DNA from: Pokkaliibacter sp. MBI-7
Lineage (GTDB): Bacteria; Pseudomonadota; Gammaproteobacteria; Pseudomonadales; Balneatricaceae
Length of the DNA stretch: 64,000 nucleotides
Reading direction: 5' to 3'
Assembly: GCF_029846635.1 (NCBI RefSeq)
Contig: NZ_JARVTG010000001.1
Location: forward strand, 2,361,001 to 2,425,000
The position numbers and the translations under genes are program-made. This document shows, piece by piece, positions 43,723 to 51,079 of the stretch (position 1 is its first letter; each line of letters begins with the position of its first letter). The notes under the pieces are model-generated. The model did not search any database, was not told the DNA's origin, and saw nothing but the letters and a program-made list of their open reading frames with translations.

Positions 43723-45069
43723 ATGGCCAACTTGCCACCCCTGCCAGACTGGTGCTTCCGGTGCAAAGGTCTTCAGTTTGGCGGTGATGCCACGACTTAT
43801 TTTGTGACCACACCGCTATCCGCTCCCTTTCACATCACGGGGCAAGTCAGTAGCCGAGACCTTGAATTCGCCCTGATGAACATGAACTCCGCCGCCTGCT
43901 TTTGGGCAATGCCTGAAGGGCGAAGTGGTTACGTCAGTCGGAATGCAGGCCACTACATACTGGACTTCGCCCGGTGGAATCTGTCCTCTGCACACACCTA
44001 TGCCAATGCCTTAGAGGCCTTGCATGACCTGCGGGTGTATCAGATCAACCTGCCTTACCCCAAGGTTGGCCGGGGCTACGCGGCCATTTCACGCAATGCA
44101 CTCCATGCTGCCAGCAAAAATGTCACCTATGTCGGCCCCGATGGGACAGGGCGCGTGATGATCCCCAGTGGCACCGCACTGGCGCCCAGCACCTTTGCTG
44201 CCGCCTCCCCCTCCTTTACCCCAGACCAGCTTGACCAACAGCAGGACGGCTTCTACAAAGCGGGTATCCGGCAGATGGTCGATGCCAACCTGCCCGACAG
44301 CCTTGCTGACTACATCAACAGCATGGACGTTTTGCAGTATGACGACCCGATGGAAGCGCTGGGCGCTGAGCGTTATCAAACGTTATTGCAGGAGATGCAA
44401 CAACATGCCCTGAGCACGACCGAAGGCATGGCAGCAGGAGCCATGGCCTCCCTGCTGGGAATCCGTCGCGGCAGCAGTGGCATTGCGGACGATCTGGCCA
44501 GAAAGTACGGCAAAGAGACCGCCGAGGCGCTGCTAAAAGACATCGACAACGCCATGACCAACAGCCGCAGCCTGTCTGAAGCACTGGGCAAGCTGGGCAT
44601 GGAGCAAGGCCGCCGCCTGCTGGGGCTCAAGCCCGATCCGCGCTACGTAGACCGTTACCATGGGCCTGATGGTATGAGCCGCGACGCGAATGGCAATCTG
44701 GTCGAGGAAGAAGCCAAGGGGACTGCGGGTAAAAGCACGGCAGTAGCGTCGAATAACGAAGGTGACAAACAAGGATCCGCTGAAAAGAACGCAAGGCGGG
44801 GCAGGCAGGTCAGCAGAAAGAGTCCCAAAATAAATCAGCCCTCCAATCGTCAGGGTGGGCCGTATAGCAGTGATGAAATTGATCTCTGGAGAGAGATTGC
44901 CAATTTGGATGGTAAAAAACGGCATATCTCCTATCACACTGATACCGAGACCGGCCAAACCACCGTCTACGAGCGGGATCATCGTGGCAACATCACCGAC
45001 ACACTGGAAGACTTTGTAATACAGGGCTTCAATGAGGCCAAGGATATTATTGGAGGCTTGTTTAAATGA
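43723..45069 (+). CDS. Orphan polymorphic toxin-like protein with PD-(D/E)XK nuclease-type domain
   Basis: I chose ATG 43723, nine bases after AAGG, giving 448 residues. The first 290 residues match no family I recognise. Residues 307-332 read RYVDRYHGPDG then RDANGNLVEEEAKG: D316, E330 and K332 fit the restriction-endonuclease-fold motif found in the Tox-REase domains of contact-dependent effectors. A basic, low-complexity stretch (about 333-378) and a charged C-terminus follow. No secretion marker (PAAR, LXG or signal peptide) is seen. It overlaps an Imm49-like gene by four bases, which supports a toxin role. Export route and activity are inferred. Confidence 0.65.
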   Translation: MANLPPLPDWCFRCKGLQFGGDATTYFVTTPLSAPFHITGQVSSRDLEFALMNMNSAACFWAMPEGRSGYVSRNAGHYILDFARWNLSSAHTYANALEALHDLRVYQINLPYPKVGRGYAAISRNALHAASKNVTYVGPDGTGRVMIPSGTALAPSTFAAASPSFTPDQLDQQQDGFYKAGIRQMVDANLPDSLADYINSMDVLQYDDPMEALGAERYQTLLQEMQQHALSTTEGMAAGAMASLLGIRRGSSGIADDLARKYGKETAEALLKDIDNAMTNSRSLSEALGKLGMEQGRRLLGLKPDPRYVDRYHGPDGMSRDANGNLVEEEAKGTAGKSTAVASNNEGDKQGSAEKNARRGRQVSRKSPKINQPSNRQGGPYSSDEIDLWREIANLDGKKRHISYHTDTETGQTTVYERDHRGNITDTLEDFVIQGFNEAKDIIGGLFK

Positions 45070-45863
45070 GTAAAAAACCTACAACAGAAAGAATAAATGA
45101 ATGGCTGAAGATTACCTTGGAAGGGATCGAGCGGCGTCAAACGTTAATGAATTCTGATTTTGATGTGAAAAATAACATCACCAAAGACACCCGCTACCGT
45201 GGTTCAGCCATGGACTATGAGTCTCTGGCGCTGTGCTACACCCTGCAAGGCGACTGGGGCAAGGCCAAGGCTACCTTTATTCAGGCCAACCAGTTTGGTC
45301 AACGACCATTTCATATGGCCTATAACGAACAGGATCCAGAATACGGAGGAGCCTCTGTAACGGACGGCATTCAGGAGTCTAATGCCATCAAAGCCACTGA
45401 GTTTGCGTTGGCGGCGGGTGATCTGGCTCTGGCCAAACAGGCGGCTGGGTTATACCGGGTTCCAGCCGATAACCATAAGATGCCAGCCCCTATTCACCGC
45501 TATATCTTTGCTCTGCAAGCTTTCCTTGATGGGGACAAAGACCGTGCTCAGATGCTGCTACAGATATCGCTGGACGAGTTTTTGAAGAAGCCCAGTAAAG
45601 GGCAGAACTACAAGGTCAACTACCATACGCTGAGTCTGGCTTTACTGGGGGTCGTGCTGCACGATCAGCCAGCCTTTAACAAAGGGCTGGAGGCGCAGTT
45701 GCAGTTCTATACCAAAGCCGCTAAAGGCGAAATTCACGATACCGAAGAAGAGTTTGTTTGCCTGCATGCACTGGCCCTGACCAATCTGGCCATTTTTTAC
45801 GGGCTGAAGCAGGAGATACATCATCCACTGATTCCACAGGGGTTGGTTGTATCATTGCAATAA
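45066..45863 (+). CDS. Immunity protein, Imm49-like
   Basis: The 265-residue protein resembles Imm49-family immunity proteins: all-helical, TPR-like in the middle (YESLALCYTLQGDWGKAKATF), and a C-terminal EEFVCLHALALTNLAIFYGL segment characteristic of that group. Its start overlaps the toxin stop (ATGA), ensuring balanced synthesis. It is expected to bind and neutralise the toxin in the cytoplasm. A strong hairpin terminator follows 10 bases after the stop. Confidence 0.75.
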   Translation: MSKKPTTERINEWLKITLEGIERRQTLMNSDFDVKNNITKDTRYRGSAMDYESLALCYTLQGDWGKAKATFIQANQFGQRPFHMAYNEQDPEYGGASVTDGIQESNAIKATEFALAAGDLALAKQAAGLYRVPADNHKMPAPIHRYIFALQAFLDGDKDRAQMLLQISLDEFLKKPSKGQNYKVNYHTLSLALLGVVLHDQPAFNKGLEAQLQFYTKAAKGEIHDTEEEFVCLHALALTNLAIFYGLKQEIHHPLIPQGLVVSLQ

Positions 45864-45873
45864 CCGCGCCCCT

Positions 45874-45911
45874 GATAGCCATTTCGACTCTTCAAAATGG
45901 CTATCATTTTT
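45874..45911 (+). terminator. Rho-independent terminator of the toxin-immunity operon
   Basis: GATAGCCATTT pairs perfectly with AAATGGCTATC across a 10-base loop, followed by ATTTTT. The stem may also slow transcripts coming from the CsrA-domain gene on the opposite strand. Confidence 0.92.
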
Positions 45912-45952
45912 ACCAGTGAATTCAGACTTTCCTACGGAATAGGAAATAGCTT

Positions 45953-46303
45953 CTATTTCTGCCTTCCCTTTCGTTTATTTGCATATTCTTTTTTTCGTAT
46001 CGTGATACTTTCTGGCGCATCAACTAACAGACTGACCTGGCCATTCTGACTTCTGGTTGGGGTCAGTGTGATTCTGTTTTCATGCTGATCACAAATAATG
46101 ATGCTTTCCCCCCACCTGCGTCCCAAAGCCAGATACCCATATTCCTGATTATCTCCTTCATGCTCATCCATATCGGGTTGTTGCTGCTGAACATATCGAC
46201 GTACTGGCCGGTCACATTCAGCCAAACTTTTCTGGAAAGTCCGAGTAGATTTAATCGTTTGTAAAAGCCGGGCAGATATCCGTTTTTTATTTGTACTTTT
46301 CAT
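45953..46303 (-). CDS. CsrA-domain protein with 55-residue N-terminal extension
   Basis: The 116-residue protein has a CsrA/RsmA domain at about 57-107: LALGRRWGESIIICDQ matches LILTRRVGETLMIGD of CsrA, and DAPESITIRKKEY matches APKEVSVHREEIY, with R103 in the place of the RNA-binding Arg44. CsrA proteins are dimeric translation regulators binding GGA motifs. Normal CsrA is about 60 residues; here a Lys/Arg/Gln-rich N-terminal extension replaces the first residues. GGGAGGCAAGG precedes the ATG. It lies in a small mobile-looking block with a hairpin-rich leader upstream on the same strand. Whether it binds RNA is untested. Confidence 0.75.
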   Translation of the reverse strand: MKSTNKKRISARLLQTIKSTRTFQKSLAECDRPVRRYVQQQQPDMDEHEGDNQEYGYLALGRRWGESIIICDQHENRITLTPTRSQNGQVSLLVDAPESITIRKKEYANKRKGRQK

Positions 46304-46475
46304 CCTTGCCTCCCAATTTCAGTGGCTATTTTTATTCTGTTTGACTCAGCACTATTCCCTGCCGGACAGCCAGTTATTCCTTGTATTCGAGCCCCCATGC
46401 CGCCAGCTCTGATCAATACTCGTCCTTTTAAAACAATGGTGAACGGTGCCCCTTTCATCAAGAGGCACCATCAAC

Positions 46476-46688
46476 TCAGTTGGGGATCAGTACAGAAATC
46501 TGTCTGACGTTGCTTCGCAACTCGTGACAAAGAAACATCAGCAAGTGGTAACTGCCCTGCTGATTGACGGAACCATCCTGCAGCCCCAGATGTATGCCGT
46601 GAATGGCAGTCTCCAGTGCATCAAGGTACTGATGCAGCTTGTCAGTGGGGTGAGGGGTTTCAGCAAGCGGATAAGACGGATTAGTCAT
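46476..46688 (-). CDS. Small conserved-looking protein of unknown function
   Basis: The 70-residue protein has a strong ribosome site (AAGGAGCATCCC) before its ATG. The body is amphipathic, with a probable helix LHQYLDALETAIHGIHLGL and another around YHLLMFLCHELRSNV. I do not recognise a family. Its ATG overlaps the stop of the Ash-like frame by eight bases, and the CsrA-domain gene starts 172 bases further on, with a partial hairpin (GGTGCC...GGCACC, 46445-46469) between. It looks like an accessory gene of a satellite-type element. Confidence 0.6.
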   Translation of the reverse strand: MTNPSYPLAETPHPTDKLHQYLDALETAIHGIHLGLQDGSVNQQGSYHLLMFLCHELRSNVRQISVLIPN

Positions 46689-46893
46689 GGGATGCTCCTT
46701 TAACGATTAAGGCTTCACCCCTTTGACGCCAATCAACTGGGGGTGAACCGAACAAGGTTGGCGTTACCGGCAGAGCAAACCCCGGCGCATCCGAAGATGC
46801 CCCTGCTCGGCCCACCATAACGGTCTTTTTACAGACATGCGGGCACGAACCTCGAAGGTAGTGACCTTCGGGTTGCTCTGGACGGGACGCCAA
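46681..46893 (-). CDS. Ash/Icd-like leader ORF of the P4-satellite type (putative)
   Basis: The frame of 70 codons has the pattern (CPHVCKKT, MVGRAGASSDAPG, PVTPTLFGSPPVDWRQRG) of Ash/Icd-like proteins found upstream of accessory genes in P4-like satellites and related integrated elements. Its stop overlaps the next start. The underlying DNA has many exact inverted repeats, so it may function as structured leader RNA rather than as protein. In P4 the icd product blocks cell division. Assignment rests on recalled sequence pattern and the start codon is uncertain. Confidence 0.5.
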   Translation of the reverse strand: MASRPEQPEGHYLRGSCPHVCKKTVMVGRAGASSDAPGFALPVTPTLFGSPPVDWRQRGEALIVKGASHD

Positions 46894-46920
46894 TCCCGGT
46901 GTTGGATCGCCAACACGGCG
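46714..46920 (-). ncRNA. Hairpin-rich leader region overlapping the Ash-like ORF
   Basis: Exact or near-exact inverted repeats succeed one another: CACCCC...GGGGTG (46716-46745), GACGCCAA...TTGGCGTT (46725-46765), CGAAGGT-AGTG-ACCTTCG (46853-46870) and GTGTTGG-ATCG-CCAACAC (46899-46916). On the minus-strand transcript these would fold just upstream of the 70-residue gene. P4-like elements control early genes through a structured immunity RNA and premature termination, and this could be a relative. It may also only reflect the coding sequence. Confidence 0.45.
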
Positions 46921-47033
46921 TGAAGAATAGTCAGGCCATCACTGGCCTGTCAATTTTCACAAACAGGGGACATGCTGCCAGCCAGACGTTCTTTCCGGCT
47001 GCACGAATCACTGCGGTTTACCCTGCGTGAACA

Positions 47034-48092
47034 GCGCCGATGTTCCTGCTGATGGGTTATCTCTGCACCAGTACCAACATGACGCAGGGGCTGTTCACCG
47101 CCATGCGCCTGTTTCTGGCCAGGCTGCCCGGCGGGCTGGCCGTGTCCAGCGTGATGGCCCGTATTGCCGTACCGGAAATGCTCAAGCACAACTACAACCG
47201 TGGTCTGGCGACCGGCACCATTGCCGCTTCCGGCACCCTGGGCTCGCTGATTCCCCCCAGTGTGCTGCTGGTGTTGTACGGGGTGTATGCTAAGGTCTCG
47301 GTCGGCCAGCTGTTCATGGCCGGGTTCCTGCCCGGCATCATGTCGGCCCTGCTCTACATCCTGATGATCATGGTCCGGGTCAAGCGTAACCCCGCACTGG
47401 CGGGTAACGATCAGAGCCGCGCCACAACACAGGAAAAACTCGATGCGCTGAAAGAAATCTGGCCACTGCCCCTGCTGATCGGCGCCGTACTGGGCGGCAT
47501 CTTTACCGGCATTTTCTCCCCCACCGAAGCCGGTGCGGTCGGCACCTGTATCGCCGCCCTGATCGCCATCGCCCGTCGCGCGCTGACCACTGCCGCCATC
47601 AAGGATGCGCTGATCAATACCGCGGTCAGCACCGCCAGCATCTTTATCATCCTCATCGGCTCGCTGTTCTTCACCCGCTTTCTGGCCCTGAGTGGCGTGC
47701 CCACCGCGTTCTCCAACCTGATTCTCAGCGTCAGCACTGACACCTGGTGGATTCTGGTGGCGGTGTCACTGATCTATCTGGTGCTGGGCATGTTCATCGA
47801 CTCCATCGGCCTGATGCTGCTGACCCTGCCGCTGATCCTGCCGCTGGTACAGGGCGCAGACCTCAATCTGGTGTGGTTCGGCATCATCGTGGTCAAGCTG
47901 CTGGAAGTCGGTCTGGTCACCCCGCCCATCGGGCTCAATGTTTATGTGATCAAGGGCGCACTCGGTAACGCGGTGTCCCTGCCGGAAGTCTTCCGTGGCG
48001 TCAGCTGGTTCATCCTGATGGATATCATCGCCCTGCTGCTGATCATTTTTATCCCGGCACTGTCGCTCTATCTGCCTTCACGCATGCACTGA
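47034..48092 (+). pseudogene. TRAP transporter large permease (DctM), truncated and internally deleted
   Basis: The remnant of about 352 codons has clear DctM character (PMFLLMGYL, GTLGSLIPPSVLLVLYGVYA, SPTEAGAVGTCIAALIAI, GLVTPPIGLNVYVIKG). Normal DctM is about 425-430 residues. The first 70-90 codons are gone and a stop (TGA 47028-47030) lies just before the junction. Also, GGLAVSSVM is joined directly to ARIAVPEM, omitting about 19 residues containing the conserved GSSxAT segment; ATGGCC at the joint suggests deletion between short repeats. No dctP or dctQ is nearby. An inactive remnant is most likely. Confidence 0.85.
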
Positions 48093-48120
48093 CAGCGCTT
48101 ACAGGTCAACGAGGTACACC

Positions 48121-49353
48121 ATGCACGATATTCTTTTCATCAACGCCAACGTCATCGATACCCGCCGTGGCGAAGTGCTGGCCGATCAGCAGGTGCTGAT
48201 CCGTGATGGCCGCATTGCACAGGTCGCCAGCACCGCCATCACCAGCGAAGGCGCAGAAGTCATCGATGTGAAGGGCCGTTATCTGATGCCCGGTCTGTGT
48301 GACTCCCATGTCCATGTCACCGCCATCACCGCCAACTTCGCCCTGCTGGGCAACATGTCGCCGTTCTACGTGACCGCCAAGACCGGGCCGATGCTCAACA
48401 ATATGCTGATGCGCGGCTTCACCACCGTGCGCGACGCCGGTGGCGCCGACTACGGACTGGCTCAGGCGGTGGCTGAAGACTCGCTGCTCGGCCCGCGTAT
48501 TCTGTACTGCGGCAAGGCGCTGTCACAGACCGGTGGTCATGCCGATATGCGCGGCCCGGGGCAGCAAACCTTTGAAGGCTGCTTCTGCTGTGCCGGTCTG
48601 GGCCGGGTCTGTGACGGCGTGGCGGAAGTCCGTCGCGCCTGCCGTGATGAAATCCGCAAAGGCGCGACTCAGATCAAGATCATGGCCTCCGGCGGTGTCT
48701 CTTCGCCGACCGACCGTATCGACAGCACCCAGTTCTCGCTGGAAGAAATCGACGCCATCGTCGAAGAAGCGACAGCTGCCAATATCCACACCATGGCCCA
48801 CGCCTATACCGCACGCGCCATCAACCGCCTGCTACCCCGTGGCGTCAAAACCATCGAGCATGGCAACCTGCTGGATGAGGAAAGCTGCCGGCTGTTTGTG
48901 CAGCACAATGCCTACCTGACCCCGACTCTGGTGGTGTATGACGCACTGGCCAAAGAGGGCGTGGAAGCCGGGCTGCCAAAGGAGCTGCAGATGAAGGTGT
49001 ACGACGTGCTGGAAGCCGGTGGCCGGGCACTGGAAATGGCGCAGCGTCATGGCGTGAAGATGCTGTACGGCTCTGACCTGCTGGGTCAGATGGAACGCCA
49101 TCAGCTGCAGGAGTTCAACCTGCGCGCCGATGTGGTGCCCGCTGCCGAACTGATCCGCGCTGCCACCTGCCATGCCGCTGACGCCTTTGGCTACAGCGGT
49201 GACTTTGGCGAAATCATCGAACAGGGCCGCGCTGATCTGCTGGTACTGGAGCACAACCCGCTGGACGACATCGGGGTACTGACCCGGCCCGACAGCGAGC
49301 TGTCACTGATCATGAAAGCCGGGCGTATCTATAAGCGCACTCTGGCCGACTGA
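48121..49353 (+). CDS. Metal-dependent amidohydrolase, imidazolonepropionase/Xaa-Pro dipeptidase-like
   Basis: The 410-residue protein has the amidohydrolase TIM barrel: HVHV at 61-64, a metal-bridging-type Lys in IKIMASGG, His in HTMAHAYT and EHGN, and Asp in LYGSDLLG. It begins with the small beta domain (ILFINANVIDTRRGEVL) and ends with the second half of it. Related enzymes act on dipeptides, cyclic amides or carbamates. The start is 28 bases after the TRAP permease remnant; the transporter probably once supplied its substrate. Confidence 0.85.
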   Translation: MHDILFINANVIDTRRGEVLADQQVLIRDGRIAQVASTAITSEGAEVIDVKGRYLMPGLCDSHVHVTAITANFALLGNMSPFYVTAKTGPMLNNMLMRGFTTVRDAGGADYGLAQAVAEDSLLGPRILYCGKALSQTGGHADMRGPGQQTFEGCFCCAGLGRVCDGVAEVRRACRDEIRKGATQIKIMASGGVSSPTDRIDSTQFSLEEIDAIVEEATAANIHTMAHAYTARAINRLLPRGVKTIEHGNLLDEESCRLFVQHNAYLTPTLVVYDALAKEGVEAGLPKELQMKVYDVLEAGGRALEMAQRHGVKMLYGSDLLGQMERHQLQEFNLRADVVPAAELIRAATCHAADAFGYSGDFGEIIEQGRADLLVLEHNPLDDIGVLTRPDSELSLIMKAGRIYKRTLAD

Positions 49354-49364
49354 TGGTTTACGCT

Positions 49365-49438
49365 GCTCACCCGGCCAACAGCGGGTGGGCGGCACTTTTC
49401 ACACCACGTATGCAGAGCACGCATACGTTCTCTGCATA
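49365..49438. terminator. Hairpins between convergent amidohydrolase and lacI genes
   Basis: Two stems occur: GCTCACCCG...CGGGTGGGC (49365-49390) followed by ACTTTTC, and TATGCAGAG...CTCTGCATA (49409-49438). They lie in the gap between convergent genes and probably end transcription from one or both sides. Neither has a long T run. Confidence 0.55.
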
Positions 49439-49500
49439 TCGACACCACCTCGGCCTGCCCCTGATCAACAGCAGACTCTGATCAACAGCAAATAATGTCC

Positions 49501-50520
49501 CTAGCGTTTCAGGTGGGAGCTACGGATCACCAGCTCACCTTTGGCCAGAAAACGGCCCGCCTGAGGTTCGGCCTGTTCCAGCTGGCGAATGGCTTCGGCG
49601 GTCAGCTGTTCAAACGGCTGGCGATAGGTGGTGAGGTTGTAACTGGGCGAGCTGCCCAGCTCCGTGCCGTCGAAGCCGACCACCGCAATGCGCCCTTCAC
49701 AGCCGGCGGCCCGCAGGGCATCCAGTGCGCCCAGCGCGAGGTTGTCGTTTTCGCAGAACAGCGCATCCAGCCACTGCCCTTCATCGGTCACCTGCAGGTA
49801 TGCGGTCATGGTTTCATAGCCGCGCTGGCGCAGATAGGAACCGGCTTCCAGCACCTGCTCCACCTGCAACCCCGCCTGTGCCAGACGATGGGAGAAGCCG
49901 TTGATACGTTCCAGCTGAGTCGAGCCGCTGGGAGGCCCGGCCATGTACCCCATGCGCTGATAACCCTGTTGCAGCAGCACCCCGGCCAGCTGCTCGCCGC
50001 CGTCAAAGTCATCGGTGTTGACCACCTGAATACCGGGCAGGGTACTGTTGCGATAGAGCACGATCAGGGGGATATGGCGAATATCCTGAATCAGGTGCAA
50101 CAGCTCATCCGGTAGCGATGTACCGAGGAAAATGACGCCATCGACCTGAAACTGGTCAGCCAGCAACAACGCCGGCTTGTAATTGAGCTGCGCGTTGATA
50201 TTCAGCAGCATGGTGCTGTAGCCCTTGCGCTGCAGCTGCCGTGATACCTCATCCAGCACCTCCAGCACGTTGGGGTTGGTGAACTCATCCATCACCACCC
50301 CGACGATGTTGGTGCGCTTCTTCGACAGGCTGCGGGCCAGCAGATTGGGCCGGTAACCGAGTTCCTCCGCCGCCTGCTTTACTCGCTGCAGGCTGTCCGG
50401 TGAGATCGATGCCCCCTCCACAAAGGCGCGGGACACCGTCCATTTGGAGACGCCAGCACGCGCCGCCACATCACTGGCAGTCACTTTGCGCTGAACTTCC
50501 CGGGGCATTTTACTGGTCAT
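49501..50520 (-). CDS. LacI-family transcriptional regulator
   Basis: I chose ATG 50520, giving 339 residues; the longer frame extends through operator DNA and is unsupported. HTH at 13-35 (TASDVAARAGVSKWTVSRAFVEG), hinge around RPNLLARSL, and a periplasmic-binding-type effector domain (about 65-330). It is divergent from the sugar ABC operon. Two TTGCACCC/GGGTGCAA operators lie just upstream of its own start and three more near the ABC promoters, so it should repress itself and that operon until a sugar or derivative binds. The inducer is not known. Confidence 0.92.
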   Translation of the reverse strand: MTSKMPREVQRKVTASDVAARAGVSKWTVSRAFVEGASISPDSLQRVKQAAEELGYRPNLLARSLSKKRTNIVGVVMDEFTNPNVLEVLDEVSRQLQRKGYSTMLLNINAQLNYKPALLLADQFQVDGVIFLGTSLPDELLHLIQDIRHIPLIVLYRNSTLPGIQVVNTDDFDGGEQLAGVLLQQGYQRMGYMAGPPSGSTQLERINGFSHRLAQAGLQVEQVLEAGSYLRQRGYETMTAYLQVTDEGQWLDALFCENDNLALGALDALRAAGCEGRIAVVGFDGTELGSSPSYNLTTYRQPFEQLTAEAIRQLEQAEPQAGRFLAKGELVIRSSHLKR

Positions 50521-50564
50521 GGTTCGCCACTGTTGACGTTGTCCGATTTGGCAGCTAAGTTTAG

Positions 50565-50580
50565 TTGCAATCGGGTGCAA
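50565..50580. promoter_or_regulatory. LacI operator copy 1 (lacI side)
   Basis: TTGCAATCGGGTGCAA matches the consensus TTGCACCC/GGGTGCAA in 14 of 16 bases. It lies 45 bases upstream of the regulator start. Confidence 0.7.
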
Positions 50581-50604
50581 AGGCACCTTTTTTAAGGATC
50601 GCTC

Positions 50605-50620
50605 TTGCACCCGGGTGCAA
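50605..50620. promoter_or_regulatory. LacI operator copy 2 (lacI side), perfect palindrome
   Basis: TTGCACCCGGGTGCAA, an exact 16-bp palindrome. It is spaced 40 bases from copy 1, about four helical turns, which would suit cooperative binding and autoregulation. Confidence 0.9.
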
Positions 50621-50629
50621 ACCTGATTT

Positions 50630-50764
50630 ACCCGGTTGGCGGCATGCACGAGCAGCCTGTTGCCATTCCCGCCTGATGCTTACCAGTCCAGGGTAGTACC
50701 CGTATCAGGCATGGGTTTGCAGTCTGTCACTCTTGCCCGGCCACCTCAGGCCGGGCATTTTTTT
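50630..50764 (+). ncRNA. Putative small RNA between lacI and the ABC operon
   Basis: After operator copy 2 the plus strand has a stem GCCTGAT...ATCAGGC (50671-50710), an inner stem GGGT-AGT-ACCC (50691-50701) and then a textbook terminator at 50735-50764. No protein is encoded and the lacI gene points the other way. A short transcript from a LacI-controlled promoter is the simplest explanation, about 100-140 bases long. Its 5' end and promoter boxes are not certain. Confidence 0.5.
50735..50764 (+). terminator. Strong rho-independent terminator of the putative small RNA
   Basis: GCCCGGCC-ACCTCA-GGCCGGGC forms an eight-base perfect GC stem, followed by A and seven T. It points on plus and lies 118 bases upstream of the ABC promoter, so it cannot serve any annotated plus-strand gene. 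Confidence 0.9.
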
Positions 50765-50881
50765 GCCTGAACGCCGCCCCCGGTGATCGTCTTCCCCTGC
50801 CTTTCCAGCCGCGTCGTCGCTCAGGTTGCAGGCGGTAACAGGCAGCCCGGTGGGTCGCAACATTTCTCTCTCCGTATCCTG

Positions 50882-50937
50882 TTGACAACATATTGCACCC
50901 GGGTGCAATATCAATCTCGCTTTGCACCCGGGTGCAC
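50882..50937 (+). promoter_or_regulatory. Promoter of the sugar ABC operon with LacI operator copies 3 and 4
   Basis: TTGACA at 50882-50887 and a CAATAT-like -10 about 18 bases on form the likely promoter. Operator copy 3 (TTGCACCCGGGTGCAA, 50893-50908) lies between or over the boxes, and copy 4 (TTGCACCCGGGTGCAC, 50922-50937) just downstream. Repression by occlusion is expected. Confidence 0.8.
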
Positions 50938-51079
50938 TCAGAGCGTGTTCACGATCTGAGCAGGCAGGAAAGGACGAGCAGCGCTTTCACACTCCGCTGG
51001 AAAGCCCGCCATTCAGGCCTGTGCAACCAAATAATAAAAACAAACCGAGGCCACCGAGCCTCACCGAAGGAGAAGCAAT

